A DNA stretch of 64,000 nt from Pseudomonas sp. 8AS (GCF_902506505.1 NZ_LR733406.1:2814228-2878227); one strand, 5' to 3'; shown: positions 1-9,862, counted from the first letter of the stretch. The notes: generated by a model from the letters alone, not told the origin. A program made the numbers and translations.

Positions 1-86
1 CGAGATCGTAAACAGGCTCTGAGGTCGCCGTAAGAAACTGTAACGCCCGGGCATTTGCCGCGGGCCCGCTTGCACCCTAGCCTTTA

Positions 87-145
87 GACAGTGACACCGG
101 GCCCCTCTGGCGGTGAGTCTTCACCGTGATGTCGGAGTCACTGTC
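87..145 (+). ncRNA. Structured 5' leader of the TerC-family gene (candidate cis-regulatory RNA)
   Basis: Seen: GACAGTGAC (87-95) pairs perfectly with GTCACTGTC (137-145). The stem continues past an A/A mismatch with CCG (97-99) against CGG (133-135). Inside it, CGGTGA (111-116) and TCACCG (121-126) form a second hairpin with a GTCT loop. The structure ends 25 nt before the TerC start codon. Known: TerC genes are often preceded by regulatory RNAs, namely the manganese-sensing yybP-ykoY riboswitch and a separately described terC motif RNA. I do not see the conserved yybP-ykoY loop sequences, so the terC motif or an undescribed leader is more likely. Confidence 0.45.
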
Positions 146-170
146 TTGCAGGCAGCGACGGGAGGGCCCC

Positions 171-1169
171 ATGAACGACCTGCTGGCTTTTCTTGCCACC
201 CCGCTACTGGGCACCGCCACCTGGCTGTGGCTGAGCTTCTTCGCCATCGTCTTCAGCCTGCTGGTGCTCGATCTCGGCGTGCTGCACCGCAACGAACATG
301 AGATCGAGATGCGCGAGAGCCTGCTGCTGTACAGCGGCTACTTCAGCGTCGGCCTGCTGTTCGGCGTCTGGGTCTGGCACCAGCTGGGCGCGCAGAGTGC
401 GCTGGAGTTCTACACCGGCCTGCTGGTCGAGCAGTCGCTGTCGATGGACAACGTGTTCGTCATGGCGATGATCTTCGGCTTCTTCGGCGTGCCGCGGCGC
501 TACCAGCACCGGGTGCTGTTCTGGGGCATCCTCGGCGTGGTGGTGCTGCGGGCGCTGATGATCGGCCTGGGCACCGCGCTGGTGCAACAGTTCGACTGGG
601 TGCTCTACCTGTTCGGCGCCTTTCTGCTGTTCACCGGGGTGAAGATGCTGTTCGCCCATCAGGAACATCACCCGGACCTGGCGCAGAACCCGCTGCTGCG
701 TTTCCTGCGCCGGCATGTGCGGGTGACCGAGGAATTGCACGAGGGCCGCTTCTTCGTGCGCAAGCGGCCGGAGGGCGCCAGCCATCACCAGCTTTACGCC
801 ACGCCACTTTTTCTCGCCCTGCTGCTGATCGAGCTGGCCGACCTGGTGTTCGCCGTGGACAGCGTGCCGGCGGTATTCGCCATCACCCAGGACCCGTTCA
901 TCGTCTACACCTCGAACATCTTCGCCATTCTCGGCCTGCGCTCGCTGTATTTCGCCCTGGCGGCGCTGATGCACCGTTTCATCTACCTGAAATACGCCCT
1001 GGCGCTGGTGCTGATCTTCATCGGCGGGAAGATTTTCCTGCACGGCCTGATCGGCAAGATTCCCGCCCTGCTCTCCCTTGGCGTAACCTTTGGCCTGCTG
1101 GCGGGCGGCGTGCTGCTGTCTTTGCTGAAAACCCGCGACCGGCCAGAGAATCAGGAGAATGAACGCTGA
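171..1169 (+). CDS. TerC/Alx family integral membrane protein
   Basis: 332-residue polytopic inner-membrane protein of the TerC family, whose members are implicated in metal-ion (notably manganese) export and in loading metal onto exported proteins. It has about nine hydrophobic segments. The family's acidic membrane motifs are visible: EQSLSMDNVFV near residue 88 and ELADLVFAVDSVPAVFAIT near residue 225. The start at 171 is chosen because GGAGGG (161-166) sits just upstream and the protein then begins MNDLLAFL; an in-frame ATG at 126 lies inside the hairpin leader and lacks a ribosome site. It overlaps the next small gene by one base (TGATG). The family assignment is firm; the transported ion is not shown by the sequence. 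Confidence 0.9.
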   Translation: MNDLLAFLATPLLGTATWLWLSFFAIVFSLLVLDLGVLHRNEHEIEMRESLLLYSGYFSVGLLFGVWVWHQLGAQSALEFYTGLLVEQSLSMDNVFVMAMIFGFFGVPRRYQHRVLFWGILGVVVLRALMIGLGTALVQQFDWVLYLFGAFLLFTGVKMLFAHQEHHPDLAQNPLLRFLRRHVRVTEELHEGRFFVRKRPEGASHHQLYATPLFLALLLIELADLVFAVDSVPAVFAITQDPFIVYTSNIFAILGLRSLYFALAALMHRFIYLKYALALVLIFIGGKIFLHGLIGKIPALLSLGVTFGLLAGGVLLSLLKTRDRPENQENER

Positions 1170-1357
1170 TGGCGGATGTACGCATCGAAACCCTGGAACA
1201 CCAGGGCCGCCCGCTGTGGCGGGTACAGGTCGGGCGCCGTGCCCTGACCTTCCACGAGGAACTGGCGGCGCGTACCTTCGCCGCCCAGCTGCACCAGCGC
1301 CTGCGCTGGCTGAGCCAGCTCGCCGCCGGCGACGGCCAGGACGGCAATCCGCGCTAG
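1169..1357 (+). CDS. Small conserved hypothetical protein, coupled to terC
   Basis: 62-residue soluble basic protein (begins MADVRIETLEHQ) with no signal peptide or membrane segment. Its start codon overlaps the TerC stop by one base (TGATG), so it is probably translationally coupled and co-transcribed. Codon use is the same GC-rich style as its neighbours, which argues that it is real. Function is unknown; the middle resembles a short beta-strand plus helix (GRPLWRVQVGRRALTF then a helix). It ends 17 bp from the convergent DUF1631 gene. Confidence 0.6.
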   Translation: MADVRIETLEHQGRPLWRVQVGRRALTFHEELAARTFAAQLHQRLRWLSQLAAGDGQDGNPR

Positions 1358-1378
1358 CTAGCCCGCGGGCCGGCTAGC
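1357..1378. terminator. Convergent hairpin between the terC unit and the DUF1631 gene
   Basis: GCTAGCC (1357-1363) pairs with GGCTAGC (1372-1378) around an 8-nt GC loop. It spans the stop codons of two convergent genes, so it could serve both strands. There is no T tract on either side, so intrinsic termination is uncertain. Confidence 0.35.
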
Positions 1379-4300
1379 AACCGGCGAGGAAGGCGTCCAG
1401 CGGCAGCGGCATCTGCACGCCGTAGCCCTGCACATAGTCGATGCCCAGCGCCACCAGGCGTTCGCGGATACTCTGGGTCTCGACATACTCGGCAATGGTC
1501 TTGCGCCCCAGCACGTGGGCGATCTCGTTGATCGACTTGACCATGGCCAGATCGCTGGGCGAACGCTCGATCTCCTTGACGAAACTGCCGTCGATCTTCA
1601 CGTAATCCACCGGCAGGCGCTTGAGGTACTCGTAGGACGAGAAGCCCGTGCCGAAATCGTCGATGGAGAAGGTGCAGCCGAAGCGCTGCAGGTAGCGCAC
1701 CAGGTCGGCGGTCTTGGTCAGGTTGGCCACGGCGGCGGTTTCGGTCAGTTCGAAGCAGATCTTGTGCGCCGGCACCGGGTAGTCCTCGAACAGGGCCTCG
1801 ATGAACTCGAGCATCTTGTCGTCATTCAGGCTGCTGCCGGACAGGTTGATCGATACCCCACTGCAGCGCGCCCAGATCCCCGGATACTGCGCCAGTTCGG
1901 TGAATACGCGCTTGAGTACCCAGCGATCGACCTTGGTCATGCGGTTGTAGCGCTCGGCGGCGCTGATGAAGTCCAGCAGCTTGAGTTCGTTCTCCATCAC
2001 CAGCAGCACTTCATAATGCGGCAGTTGCGTATCGCTGGCGGCGGCTGGGGCGATCTGCTGCACGCGCAGGCTGAGTTCGCCGCGCTCGACTATGTCGTCC
2101 ACCCGGCCGGCGATGGCCATCAGGCCCGTGCGGGCGCCATCGATCTCGTCGGTGTAGATGTGCGTGCGGTTGCGGCCGAATTCCTTGGCGGTATTGCAGG
2201 CGATCTGCAGGTCGCGGAACAGGTTGATGACATCGTGGCATTCACTGGTCAGCACGATGCCCAGGCTCATGGTCACCCCGTGCGAATGGCCCTGCCACTC
2301 CAGCGGGTTGGCCTCGATGGTGGCGCGCAGCTGCTCGGCCAGCTGCCTGGCGTGCGGCAGGTCGGCCTGCGGCACGACCACGGCGAAATCCACCCCGCCG
2401 ACGCGGGCCAGGGTTGCCGCCGCGGGCAGCTGCTCGGCCAGCAGGCTGGCCGCCTGCTTGAGGTAGGTGTCGCCGGCCATGGGGCCGAAGCTGGAATTGA
2501 GCACGCTGAACTGGTCGATATGACCGTAGATGAAGGCGCAGGGCTCATTGCTGGCCAGGGCCTTCGCGGCCGTCGCCTCGAAGCTGCGTCGATTGAACAG
2601 GCCGGTCAGCTCATCGTGGCTGCGGGCATAGGCGATATCGCGGTACAGCTTGCCGACGATGTTCTCCAGATGATCCTGGATCAGCCCCTGGCCATCGGGC
2701 GCGGAACTGCCGATCCAGCCGGCGGCGAGCTGCTGGGTCAGCTCTTGGGCGGTGAAGCTGCCGGCTTCGCGCCCTTGCCGGTCGACCAGCACATAGTGAT
2801 CGCTGGCCGCATTGGCCCAGACCAGCTGCAGATGCTGCCCGCGCTGCGTCACCAGCCAGTCGCCTTCGCCGAGCTGCTGCAGCCGTTCGCGCCAGCGCTG
2901 CAAGGCCGGGTCCGGGCTGTGCAGCGGTGCTTCGGGCGCCGGCTCGGCCTGCTCAACCAGTTCGACCGCCTGTTCGCCCGCCAGCTGCCGCTGCAGCTGC
3001 TTGAGCACTGGCGTATGCCGGTACTGGCCCGGCTGGAAGCTCTCCATGCGCTGGCGCAGCTGTTCCAGCAGCGGGGCCGATTCGCCGCCCCCGGCAGGCG
3101 CGCGCAGGCGGTCATTGAGCTGGCGGATCAGCGCCAGGTCATCCCGCCATTCGCTGCCGTCCTGGCCATGGCGGATCAGTTCATGCACCAGCAGGTCGCG
3201 CCACCCCGCCTCCAGCCAGTCGAGCAGCACCTGGGGCGCCTGCTCGCCGAACACCCCTGCCAGCTCGCGGCCCACCTGCTCCCGCGCCTGCTGCAAGGCA
3301 TCGCGGCCACGGTTGTACTGGCGCACTCGCTCGGCGTTGTTGTGGTAGGCGCGCTGCTGCACGGCCAGCAGCTGTTCAAGCTCCTCGTGGCTGCGGCTGA
3401 ACACCGTGCTGTCGCCCTGGTAATCCTCGACGATGCCCTCGATCAGCTGCTGTACGCGCTGCTCTAGGACGTGATTGGGCGGGTCGGAAAACTCGCAGAG
3501 ACGGATCAGCTTGTCCAGGGTCGCCCGCACCGGGTGGGTGGCATCGGCAAAGGCGGCGGGTTCGAGCATCGCCGCCTGGGCCACGGGCGCCATCAGACGG
3601 CGCAGCGCCGGCTTGATCTCCGCAGCGATGCCCTGCTCCTGCTCGATGTGCTGGAACAACTCGGCCACCACCCCGGCGTCGTCGCGCTGGCGCGGTGACA
3701 GCACGGCCCCGGCGGCGCCCAGTTGGTGCAGAAAGTCCTCGGCCGACCAGCCTTGCGGCGGTGGGCTGAGGCCTTTGACCTGGGCCATCGCCTGTTGCAA
3801 CAAGGCGCCATCCAGCGCCGGCACCGCCACCGCGGCGTTGGCCGGCGGCGATCCGGCCGCGCCGCTGCCCACCGCACGCAGCTGCTGGATGGCCTGGTAG
3901 GGCGCATCCGGCGCCTTGCTGGGCGCGCGCGCGCGCCGGCGCTCCTCGGCCGGGTGCACGGCCGGATCGATCCACGGTTCGATCTGGAATTCGCTGAAAA
4001 CCGTATCCAGTTGCTTGAGGTAGGCGTGCAGCACGTGCCCCAGTTCCTTCGCCGCCACCGCGTAGAACAGCTCGCGCACCGCGGGCAACTGCTCGCGCAA
4101 ATGCAGCTGCGTCTGCAGCTCGCGCACCATGAACTCCAGCGACAGTGGGCTCTCGCGGTCCTTGGCCGCCGCTCCGGTCAGCGTGTTCAGCCTGGCGCAG
4201 TTGCGCCACTCCATGGCGCCCAGGGACTCGCGCAGCTGGCGCACCAGGCGACGCGCCTCGAGCATTTCCTCCACTTCGGCATCATCGACCAGCTGCCACT

Positions 4301-4580
4301 CGCTTTCGTTGGTCGGCGCCACGCCCTGAGGCGTGATGCCTGCAGGCAGCAAGGCCAGGATGGCTTCGACGGTTTCCAGGATGGCGCGCTCGCGCAGCGC
4401 AGCGCACAGGCGCAGAAAATCCTCGCAGCCCTGGGCCTCGAAGTTGCTGCGTGCCGCCAGACGCTGTTCTTTCAACGCTCGAATAGAGGCATCGATCAAG
4501 GCCTCCAGGCAGGGTGCCAAATGCGTATTTACCGCTTGGCACAAAGCACCCATGACTGCAGTGCGCTGTTGCATCAACAT
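1374..4580 (-). CDS. DUF1631 - degenerate GGDEF - EAL protein (c-di-GMP phosphodiesterase)
   Basis: 1068 residues. Residues ~1-640 are DUF1631-like, mostly helical and Gln/Leu/Ala-rich, ending in a small beta-rich section ([16 protein letters not shown]). A GGDEF domain follows at ~640-810 and an EAL domain at ~830-1065. The GGDEF signature is GGVDF near residue 725, which is degenerate, so cyclase activity is doubtful. The EAL domain looks catalytically complete: EVLL near 853, [16 protein letters not shown] near 973, AEYVET near 1030 and [10 protein letters not shown]. It is therefore probably a c-di-GMP phosphodiesterase, with the GGDEF perhaps as a GTP sensor. The start is supported by AGGGGG upstream of the ATG at 4580. 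No transmembrane segment is seen; it is a monocistronic gene. Confidence 0.85.
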   Translation of the reverse strand: MLMQQRTAVMGALCQAVNTHLAPCLEALIDASIRALKEQRLAARSNFEAQGCEDFLRLCAALRERAILETVEAILALLPAGITPQGVAPTNESEWQLVDDAEVEEMLEARRLVRQLRESLGAMEWRNCARLNTLTGAAAKDRESPLSLEFMVRELQTQLHLREQLPAVRELFYAVAAKELGHVLHAYLKQLDTVFSEFQIEPWIDPAVHPAEERRRARAPSKAPDAPYQAIQQLRAVGSGAAGSPPANAAVAVPALDGALLQQAMAQVKGLSPPPQGWSAEDFLHQLGAAGAVLSPRQRDDAGVVAELFQHIEQEQGIAAEIKPALRRLMAPVAQAAMLEPAAFADATHPVRATLDKLIRLCEFSDPPNHVLEQRVQQLIEGIVEDYQGDSTVFSRSHEELEQLLAVQQRAYHNNAERVRQYNRGRDALQQAREQVGRELAGVFGEQAPQVLLDWLEAGWRDLLVHELIRHGQDGSEWRDDLALIRQLNDRLRAPAGGGESAPLLEQLRQRMESFQPGQYRHTPVLKQLQRQLAGEQAVELVEQAEPAPEAPLHSPDPALQRWRERLQQLGEGDWLVTQRGQHLQLVWANAASDHYVLVDRQGREAGSFTAQELTQQLAAGWIGSSAPDGQGLIQDHLENIVGKLYRDIAYARSHDELTGLFNRRSFEATAAKALASNEPCAFIYGHIDQFSVLNSSFGPMAGDTYLKQAASLLAEQLPAAATLARVGGVDFAVVVPQADLPHARQLAEQLRATIEANPLEWQGHSHGVTMSLGIVLTSECHDVINLFRDLQIACNTAKEFGRNRTHIYTDEIDGARTGLMAIAGRVDDIVERGELSLRVQQIAPAAASDTQLPHYEVLLVMENELKLLDFISAAERYNRMTKVDRWVLKRVFTELAQYPGIWARCSGVSINLSGSSLNDDKMLEFIEALFEDYPVPAHKICFELTETAAVANLTKTADLVRYLQRFGCTFSIDDFGTGFSSYEYLKRLPVDYVKIDGSFVKEIERSPSDLAMVKSINEIAHVLGRKTIAEYVETQSIRERLVALGIDYVQGYGVQMPLPLDAFLAGC

Positions 4581-4680
4581 ACGCCCCCTACATCCTGTAA
4601 TGACTCTGCTACTGCTCTACCACTATAGCCATCACTTGGGATTACGCAGGTGGCATTCGCCATCGCGCCGCCAGCAGAAA

Positions 4681-4710
4681 CGCCAAGGCCCGCAGTCGCG
4701 GGCCTTGGCG
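4681..4710 (-). terminator. Rho-independent terminator of the acyl-CoA dehydrogenase gene
   Basis: Perfect 13-bp stem (4681-4693 with 4698-4710) and an AGTC loop. On the minus strand it is followed by TTTCTG. It lies just downstream of the acyl-CoA dehydrogenase stop codon at 4728. Confidence 0.8.
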
Positions 4711-4727
4711 TGTGCGGTCAGGGGCGG

Positions 4728-5957
<1,230 letters not shown>

Positions 5958-6117
5958 GGGCAGCTACCTTTTGACGGTACGGGGCAAGGGTGTGGTTTCA
6001 ATCTGCAAATGATGCTAGAACAGGGTCCTGGATTTATCTAACCTATTTTCATGGCTTATTAACATTCATCACCGATATATGATCCGGCGCCCTGGATCGG
6101 CATGACGAGAGCCTGCA
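5958..6117. promoter_or_regulatory. Divergent promoter region, acyl-CoA dehydrogenase / LysR
   Basis: 160-bp intergenic region between divergent genes and locally AT-rich (about 6020-6080). This is the classic layout in which a LysR regulator binds once to control itself and the divergent target. I see no single convincing T-N11-A box to single out. Confidence 0.45.
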
Positions 6118-7035
6118 ATGAATCTGAACAAGGTCGACCTCAACCTGTTTATCGTCTTCGACGCCATCTACACCGAAGCCAACCTGACCCGCGCCGGGCA
6201 GATCGTCGGCATCACTCAGCCGGCGGTATCCAACGCCCTCGCCCGCCTGCGCGAAACCTTCAATGACCCGCTGTTCGTGCGCACCGCCCAGGGTATGGTG
6301 CCCACGCCCATGGCGCAGAACATCATCGGCCCGGTGCGCAACGCCCTGCAGCAGCTGCGCGTGTCGGTGCAGGAAAGCCGCACCTTTTCCCCGCAGCAGG
6401 CCAACAAGACCTACCGCATCAGCATGACCGACCTCACCGAGGCGGTGATCCTGCCGCCGCTGTTCCAGCGCCTGCGCCGCCTGGCGCCGAACGTGCAGAT
6501 CGAGAGCTTCCTGTCCAAGCGCCGGGAAACCACCAAGGAGCTGGCCGCCGGCCGCCTCGACTTCGCCATCGATGCGCCGCTCAACACCGACCCGCAGGTG
6601 CGCCACGTCAAGCTGATGGAGGACCGCTACGTCTGCGCCCTGCGCCAGGGCCATCCGCTGGCCAAGGACAAGCTCAGCCTGGACGAATACCTGTCGCTGA
6701 CCCATATCCAGATTTCCAGCCGCCGCAGCGGCCTCGGCTATGTCGACCTGTCGCTGGGCAAGATGGGCCTGCAGCGCAAGGTGGCGCTGCGCTCGCAGCA
6801 TTACCTGATGGCCAGCACAGTGCTGCAGAACACCGACATGGCGATGACCGTACCCGAACGCTTCGCCCGCCGCCATGGCCTGCATTACGTGCAGCTGCCG
6901 GTCAATGATGTGCCGTCCCTGGAAACCCACCTGTACTGGCACGAAAGTACCGACCAGGACCCGGCCAACCGCTGGATGCGCGAGCAGATCATCGAACTGT
7001 GCCAGCAGGTGGTGGCGCTGGAAGCCAAGAGTTGA
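6118..7035 (+). CDS. LysR family transcriptional regulator
   Basis: 305 residues. N-terminal winged helix-turn-helix (residues ~7-66) contains LTRAGQIVGITQPAVSNALA followed by FNDPLFVRT, a near-consensus LysR head of the NodD/PcpR-like type. The C-terminal periplasmic-binding-like effector domain (~95-300) follows. Divergent from the acyl-CoA dehydrogenase gene, so it probably senses a fatty or branched acyl metabolite and controls that gene; the effector is unknown. The start at 6118 aligns with the usual LysR beginning (NLNKVDLNLF). Confidence 0.88.
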   Translation: MNLNKVDLNLFIVFDAIYTEANLTRAGQIVGITQPAVSNALARLRETFNDPLFVRTAQGMVPTPMAQNIIGPVRNALQQLRVSVQESRTFSPQQANKTYRISMTDLTEAVILPPLFQRLRRLAPNVQIESFLSKRRETTKELAAGRLDFAIDAPLNTDPQVRHVKLMEDRYVCALRQGHPLAKDKLSLDEYLSLTHIQISSRRSGLGYVDLSLGKMGLQRKVALRSQHYLMASTVLQNTDMAMTVPERFARRHGLHYVQLPVNDVPSLETHLYWHESTDQDPANRWMREQIIELCQQVVALEAKS

Positions 7036-7335
7036 GCGGGCGCCGGGGCAACCCGGAAAGGCCGTAGGGCATTTCGCCGACCGTTGAGAAATCTTGGCGA
7101 GGCCGCGAGACAGGCGCTGCGACGAGTCGCAGGGCTACTTCGATCCGCGGCAAGGTCGCCTGGCGCCGCACTCTAATGACTGAATCGGCCACGCGGCCAC
7201 GAGAGCCTGTTTTCGGCTCTTCGCGGAATATATTCGCCCCGTTGTAACGCCACCTGGTGGTCCACACTCTATGGTGTGTCGGGCCTGAGTGAGCCGTCCA
7301 CGGCCGACGTCCCCAACCCACTTAAGGAGACACCA
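7036..7335 (+). promoter_or_regulatory. Intergenic region with promoter elements of bufferin operon 1
   Basis: 300 bp without a gene. From left to right it holds: a weak hairpin AGAGCC (7202-7207) / GGCTCT (7215-7220) that may end the LysR transcript; a perfect 10-bp palindrome GAATATATTC (7226-7235), a possible regulator site; and TGTAAC (7243-7248) followed 22 bp later by ATGG (7271-7274). That last spacing is repeated exactly in front of the second bufferin operon (see 9378-9409). I read TGTAAC and the CTCTA(A)TGG region as -35/-10 elements, perhaps for an extracytoplasmic-function sigma factor, because many bufferin operons are ECF-controlled. The ribosome site AAGGAGA is at 7324-7330. 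Confidence 0.5.
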
Positions 7336-7596
7336 ATGACCACTAAAGCTGCTATGACCGGCGCCGCCCTGGCCCTGGCCGCCGCCGGACTGTTCGCCAG
7401 CATCCCGACCCAGGTCATGGCCGAGGAAGCCCAGACGGTGCAGTGTTTCGGCGTCAACGCCTGCAAGGGCCAGAACGACTGCAAGACCGCGAAAAACGCC
7501 TGCAAGGGACAGGGCTCCTGCAAGGGGCAAGGCTTCAAGAACATGACCCTGGCCGAGTGCAACACCGCCGGCGGCAAAGTCGACAAAGGCGAGTAA
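7336..7596 (+). CDS. bufA: Bufferin-type RiPP precursor 1 (CKGQ-repeat, Cys-rich, secreted)
   Basis: 86 residues. A Sec-type signal peptide (residues 1-29, cut after VMA) precedes a small Cys-rich core with Cys at 37, 43, 49, 56, 62 and 75. The core is built from near-repeats NACKGQNDCK, NACKGQGSCK and GQGF. This is the low-complexity subtype of BufA-like precursors; members of the family are modified on Cys by a DUF692 oxidase with a DUF2063 partner and bind copper in the periplasm. The start at 7336 is fixed by AAGGAGA (7324-7330) and by the signal peptide. It is the first gene of an operon with a DUF692 and a DUF2063 gene, separated from them by a hairpin. Modification and metal binding are inferred from the family. 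Confidence 0.85.
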   Translation: MTTKAAMTGAALALAAAGLFASIPTQVMAEEAQTVQCFGVNACKGQNDCKTAKNACKGQGSCKGQGFKNMTLAECNTAGGKVDKGE

Positions 7597-7603
7597 GTGC
7601 ATG

Positions 7604-7637
7604 CGGGGCGGCCGCAGTGAGGCCGCCCCGCCCTTTT
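7604..7637 (+). terminator. Intercistronic hairpin (attenuator) between bufA1 and bufB1
   Basis: A 10-bp GC-only stem (7604-7613 with 7621-7630), loop GCAGTGA, then CCCTTTTCTG. It begins eight bases after the precursor stop codon and ends before the bufB1 ribosome site (AAGGAG 7643-7648). It looks like a partial terminator or 3'-end stabiliser that would give more precursor than enzyme mRNA. Confidence 0.6.
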
Positions 7638-7654
7638 CTGCGAAGGAGCCCGGC

Positions 7655-8500
7655 ATGCCTTCAGCCATTCCCTGCCTCGGCTACGGCCTGGGGCTGCGCC
7701 CCCCCTACTACAGCGAGATACTCGAGCGGCACCCGGCGGTGGACTGGTTCGAGATCGTCTCGGAGAATTACCTGGTCGACGGTGGCAAGGCGCTGTATTA
7801 CCTGGATGCCATCGGCGAGCGCTATCCGCTGGTGATGCATGGCGTGTCGCTGTCCATCGGCGGCCCCCATGCGCTGGATCGCGACTATCTGCAACGGCTC
7901 AGGCAACTGGCCGAACGGGTGCAGCCGGCATGGGTCTCCGACCACCTGTGCTGGAGCCGCGGCAGCGCCCATCAGCTGCACGACCTGCTGCCGCTACCTT
8001 ACACCGAGGAAAGCCTGCAGCATGTGGCCGCCCGCGTACGCCAGGTGCAGGACGTACTGGAGCGGCCCCTGGTGCTGGAAAATGTCTCCAGTTACGTGCG
8101 CACCGCGAGCGCCGACTTCAGCGAGTGGCAGTTCCTCGCCGCCCTCAGCGAACTCAGCGGCTGCGAGCTGCTGCTGGACGTCAACAACGTCTATGTCAGC
8201 GCGCGCAACCACGACTTCGACCCCTGGACCTTCATCAGTTCGCTGCCGGTCAGCCGCATCCGCCAGCTGCACCTGGCCGGGCACAGCGATTGCGGCAGCT
8301 ACCTGATCGACACCCACGATCAGCCGGTCAGCGATCCGGTCTGGCAGCTCTATCAGCGCACCCTGCAGCACCTCGGCCCGGTCGCCACCCTGCTGGAGCG
8401 CGACGATCACTTCCCGCCGCTGGACGAGCTGCTCGCCGAACTGGACCGGGCCCGCGCCCTGGCGGCCGTGGCCCTCGGCACGGAGGCCGCATGCGCCTGA
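7655..8500 (+). CDS. bufB: DUF692 multinuclear non-heme iron oxidase (MNIO) 1, bufferin maturase
   Basis: 281-residue TIM-barrel DUF692 protein, the family of MbnB and the bufferin maturases that use a di/tri-iron centre to rewrite Cys residues. Candidate metal ligands are all present: H62 (MHGVSLSIG), D96/H97 (VSDHLCW), E142 (LENVSSY), D175/N177 (DVNNVY), H206 and H210 (LHLAGH), D219/H221 and E248 (LLERD). The start at 7655 is chosen over an upstream in-frame ATG at 7601 because AAGGAG lies at 7643-7648. It overlaps the DUF2063 gene by 10 bp. It probably acts in the cytoplasm on the precursor encoded just upstream, before export. Confidence 0.9.
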   Translation: MPSAIPCLGYGLGLRPPYYSEILERHPAVDWFEIVSENYLVDGGKALYYLDAIGERYPLVMHGVSLSIGGPHALDRDYLQRLRQLAERVQPAWVSDHLCWSRGSAHQLHDLLPLPYTEESLQHVAARVRQVQDVLERPLVLENVSSYVRTASADFSEWQFLAALSELSGCELLLDVNNVYVSARNHDFDPWTFISSLPVSRIRQLHLAGHSDCGSYLIDTHDQPVSDPVWQLYQRTLQHLGPVATLLERDDHFPPLDELLAELDRARALAAVALGTEAACA

Positions 8501-9273
8501 ACGACTGGCAACACGAACTCGAGAACTACCTGCTCGGCACCCAGCCGCAGCCCAACGCGGCGTTGCGCGACAGCCTGCTCGGCAGCCCCGCCCTGAGCGC
8601 CGAGGACGGCCTGGCCATCTATCACAACGCCTACCGGGCGCGCCTGTTGGAGGCCCTGCGCGAAGACTATCCGGCCCTGCTCCAGTGGCTCGGCGACGAC
8701 CCGTTCGAGCGCCTGGCCCATGCCTATCTGCAGGCCCATCCCTCCCGCCATTTCAGCCTGCGCTGGCTGGGCGCGCAGCTGGCGGACTTCATCGACGCAT
8801 ACCTGGACGCTGCCCAGGGCGCCCCCTTGGCCGAACTGGCGCGCCTGGAATGGGCCTTCACCCTGGCCTTCGACGCCGCCGCCGGCGAACCGCTGACTCT
8901 GCAGTGCATGGCCGCGCTCCCGGCCGCGAACTGGCCCGGGCTGCAAGTACGCCTGCTGCCCAGCGTGCAGTGGCAGGTCTGCCGTTACAACAGTTTGGCG
9001 CTGTGGCGCGCGGCCAAGGCCGCGGACGAGCTGCCGGCCAGCACAGCACTGGAGCAGCCGCAGGTCTGCCTGGTCTGGCGCCAGGACCTGATCAGCCGCT
9101 ACCGCAGCCTGGACCCGGCGGAAGCCGAGGCGTTGCACGGCATGAGCCAACAGGGCTGGAGTTTCGCCGAGCTGTGTGGCGAGCTGGCGACCCATGGCGA
9201 CGCCGCGCCGCTGCAGGCCGCCACCTGGCTCAAACAGTGGATCGGCGAAGGCATCCTGCAGCGCCAGGCATGA
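8491..9273 (+). CDS. bufC: DUF2063 family partner protein 1 of the MNIO
   Basis: 260 residues. The N-terminal ~95 residues match the DUF2063 helical domain (AIYHNAYRARLLEALREDYPAL). The rest is a beta-rich and helical C-terminal part. In bufferin and related RiPP systems this protein pairs with the DUF692 oxidase and recruits the precursor. GGAGG (8482-8486) supports the ATG at 8491, giving a 10-bp overlap with bufB1 and hence translational coupling. Last gene of operon 1; no DoxX gene follows before the next promoter. Confidence 0.87.
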   Translation: MRLNDWQHELENYLLGTQPQPNAALRDSLLGSPALSAEDGLAIYHNAYRARLLEALREDYPALLQWLGDDPFERLAHAYLQAHPSRHFSLRWLGAQLADFIDAYLDAAQGAPLAELARLEWAFTLAFDAAAGEPLTLQCMAALPAANWPGLQVRLLPSVQWQVCRYNSLALWRAAKAADELPASTALEQPQVCLVWRQDLISRYRSLDPAEAEALHGMSQQGWSFAELCGELATHGDAAPLQAATWLKQWIGEGILQRQA

Positions 9274-9377
9274 GCCCCGCAGGGTAAATCATGCCGCGTC
9301 GTTGACCGGCCAGGCGGCCATCCTGCAGGCGGCCAGTGGCGCCAGTAACCAGCGGCGCACTGCCCGCCCCAACGGGC

Positions 9378-9409
9378 TGTAACAAACGCAGCCGTGCTTT
9401 CTCTAATGG
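9378..9409 (+). promoter_or_regulatory. Promoter motif of bufferin operon 2 (TGTAAC-N22-ATGG)
   Basis: TGTAAC at 9378-9383 and ATGG at 9406-9409 repeat the 22-bp spacing seen upstream of bufA1 (7243-7274). The -10-like parts are CTCTAATGG here and CTCTATGG there, while the intervening bases are unrelated. That conservation of ends but not middle is what a shared sigma factor or activator would leave. Confidence 0.5.
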
Positions 9410-9527
9410 CTGGTGAAGGCTGCGCCCCTGGTTGCCCAAGGGCGCGCCCGCCCTGACCAGCCCCCACTGGACGAGGCCCGAAGGCAAAAATCACAAGTTC
9501 CACATACCCCCAGCAAGGAGAAACACC

Positions 9528-9842
9528 ATGAACACCACGATTTCCCGGAACACCCAGGCAGCCGCCCTGGCTCTGGCCCTGGGCACCGCCCTGAGCATTG
9601 CCGGTGCGCCGCTGAGCTCGACCAACGCCCAGGCCGCCGACGACGAGAAGTGCTTCGGCATAGCGCTCAAGGGCAAGAATGAATGTGCGGCGGGCCCCGG
9701 CACCACCTGCGCCGGGACCTCGAGGATCGACTACCAGGGCAACGCCTGGAAGCTGGTGCCCAAGGGGACTTGCGAAAAAACCGTCTCGCCAACTTCGCCG
9801 ACCGGCTTCGGCCAACTCGCGGCCTACAAGGAAAAGGCCTGA
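9528..9842 (+). CDS. bufA: Bufferin-type RiPP precursor 2 (DUF2282, secreted)
   Basis: 104 residues. A long Sec-type signal peptide (1 to ~36, ending NAQA) is followed by a DUF2282 core with Cys at 42, 53, 61 and 82: [19 protein letters not shown], then [19 protein letters not shown] and KGTCEK. This is the canonical BufA1 layout; the Cys residues are the expected modification sites. The start at 9528 is set by AAGGAG (9515-9520). It differs from the upstream precursor in having four core Cys and no CKGQ repeats, so the two operons make different peptides. First gene of an operon with bufB, bufC and doxX. Confidence 0.9.
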   Translation: MNTTISRNTQAAALALALGTALSIAGAPLSSTNAQAADDEKCFGIALKGKNECAAGPGTTCAGTSRIDYQGNAWKLVPKGTCEKTVSPTSPTGFGQLAAYKEKA

Positions 9843-9862
9843 CCGGCCGTTCGGGAGCGCCG

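Noticed and set aside
46-80. TGTAAC at 39-44 as the same promoter motif as the bufferin operons
   Set aside because: There is no ATGG at the 22-bp spacing and no CTCTA element, so the TerC gene cannot be placed under the same factor.
1515-3467. 650-residue plus-strand ORF opposite the DUF1631-GGDEF-EAL gene
   Set aside because: Antisense shadow of a clearly coding gene; composition (Gln/Ala/His/Arg-rich) is typical of frame mirroring in GC-rich DNA.
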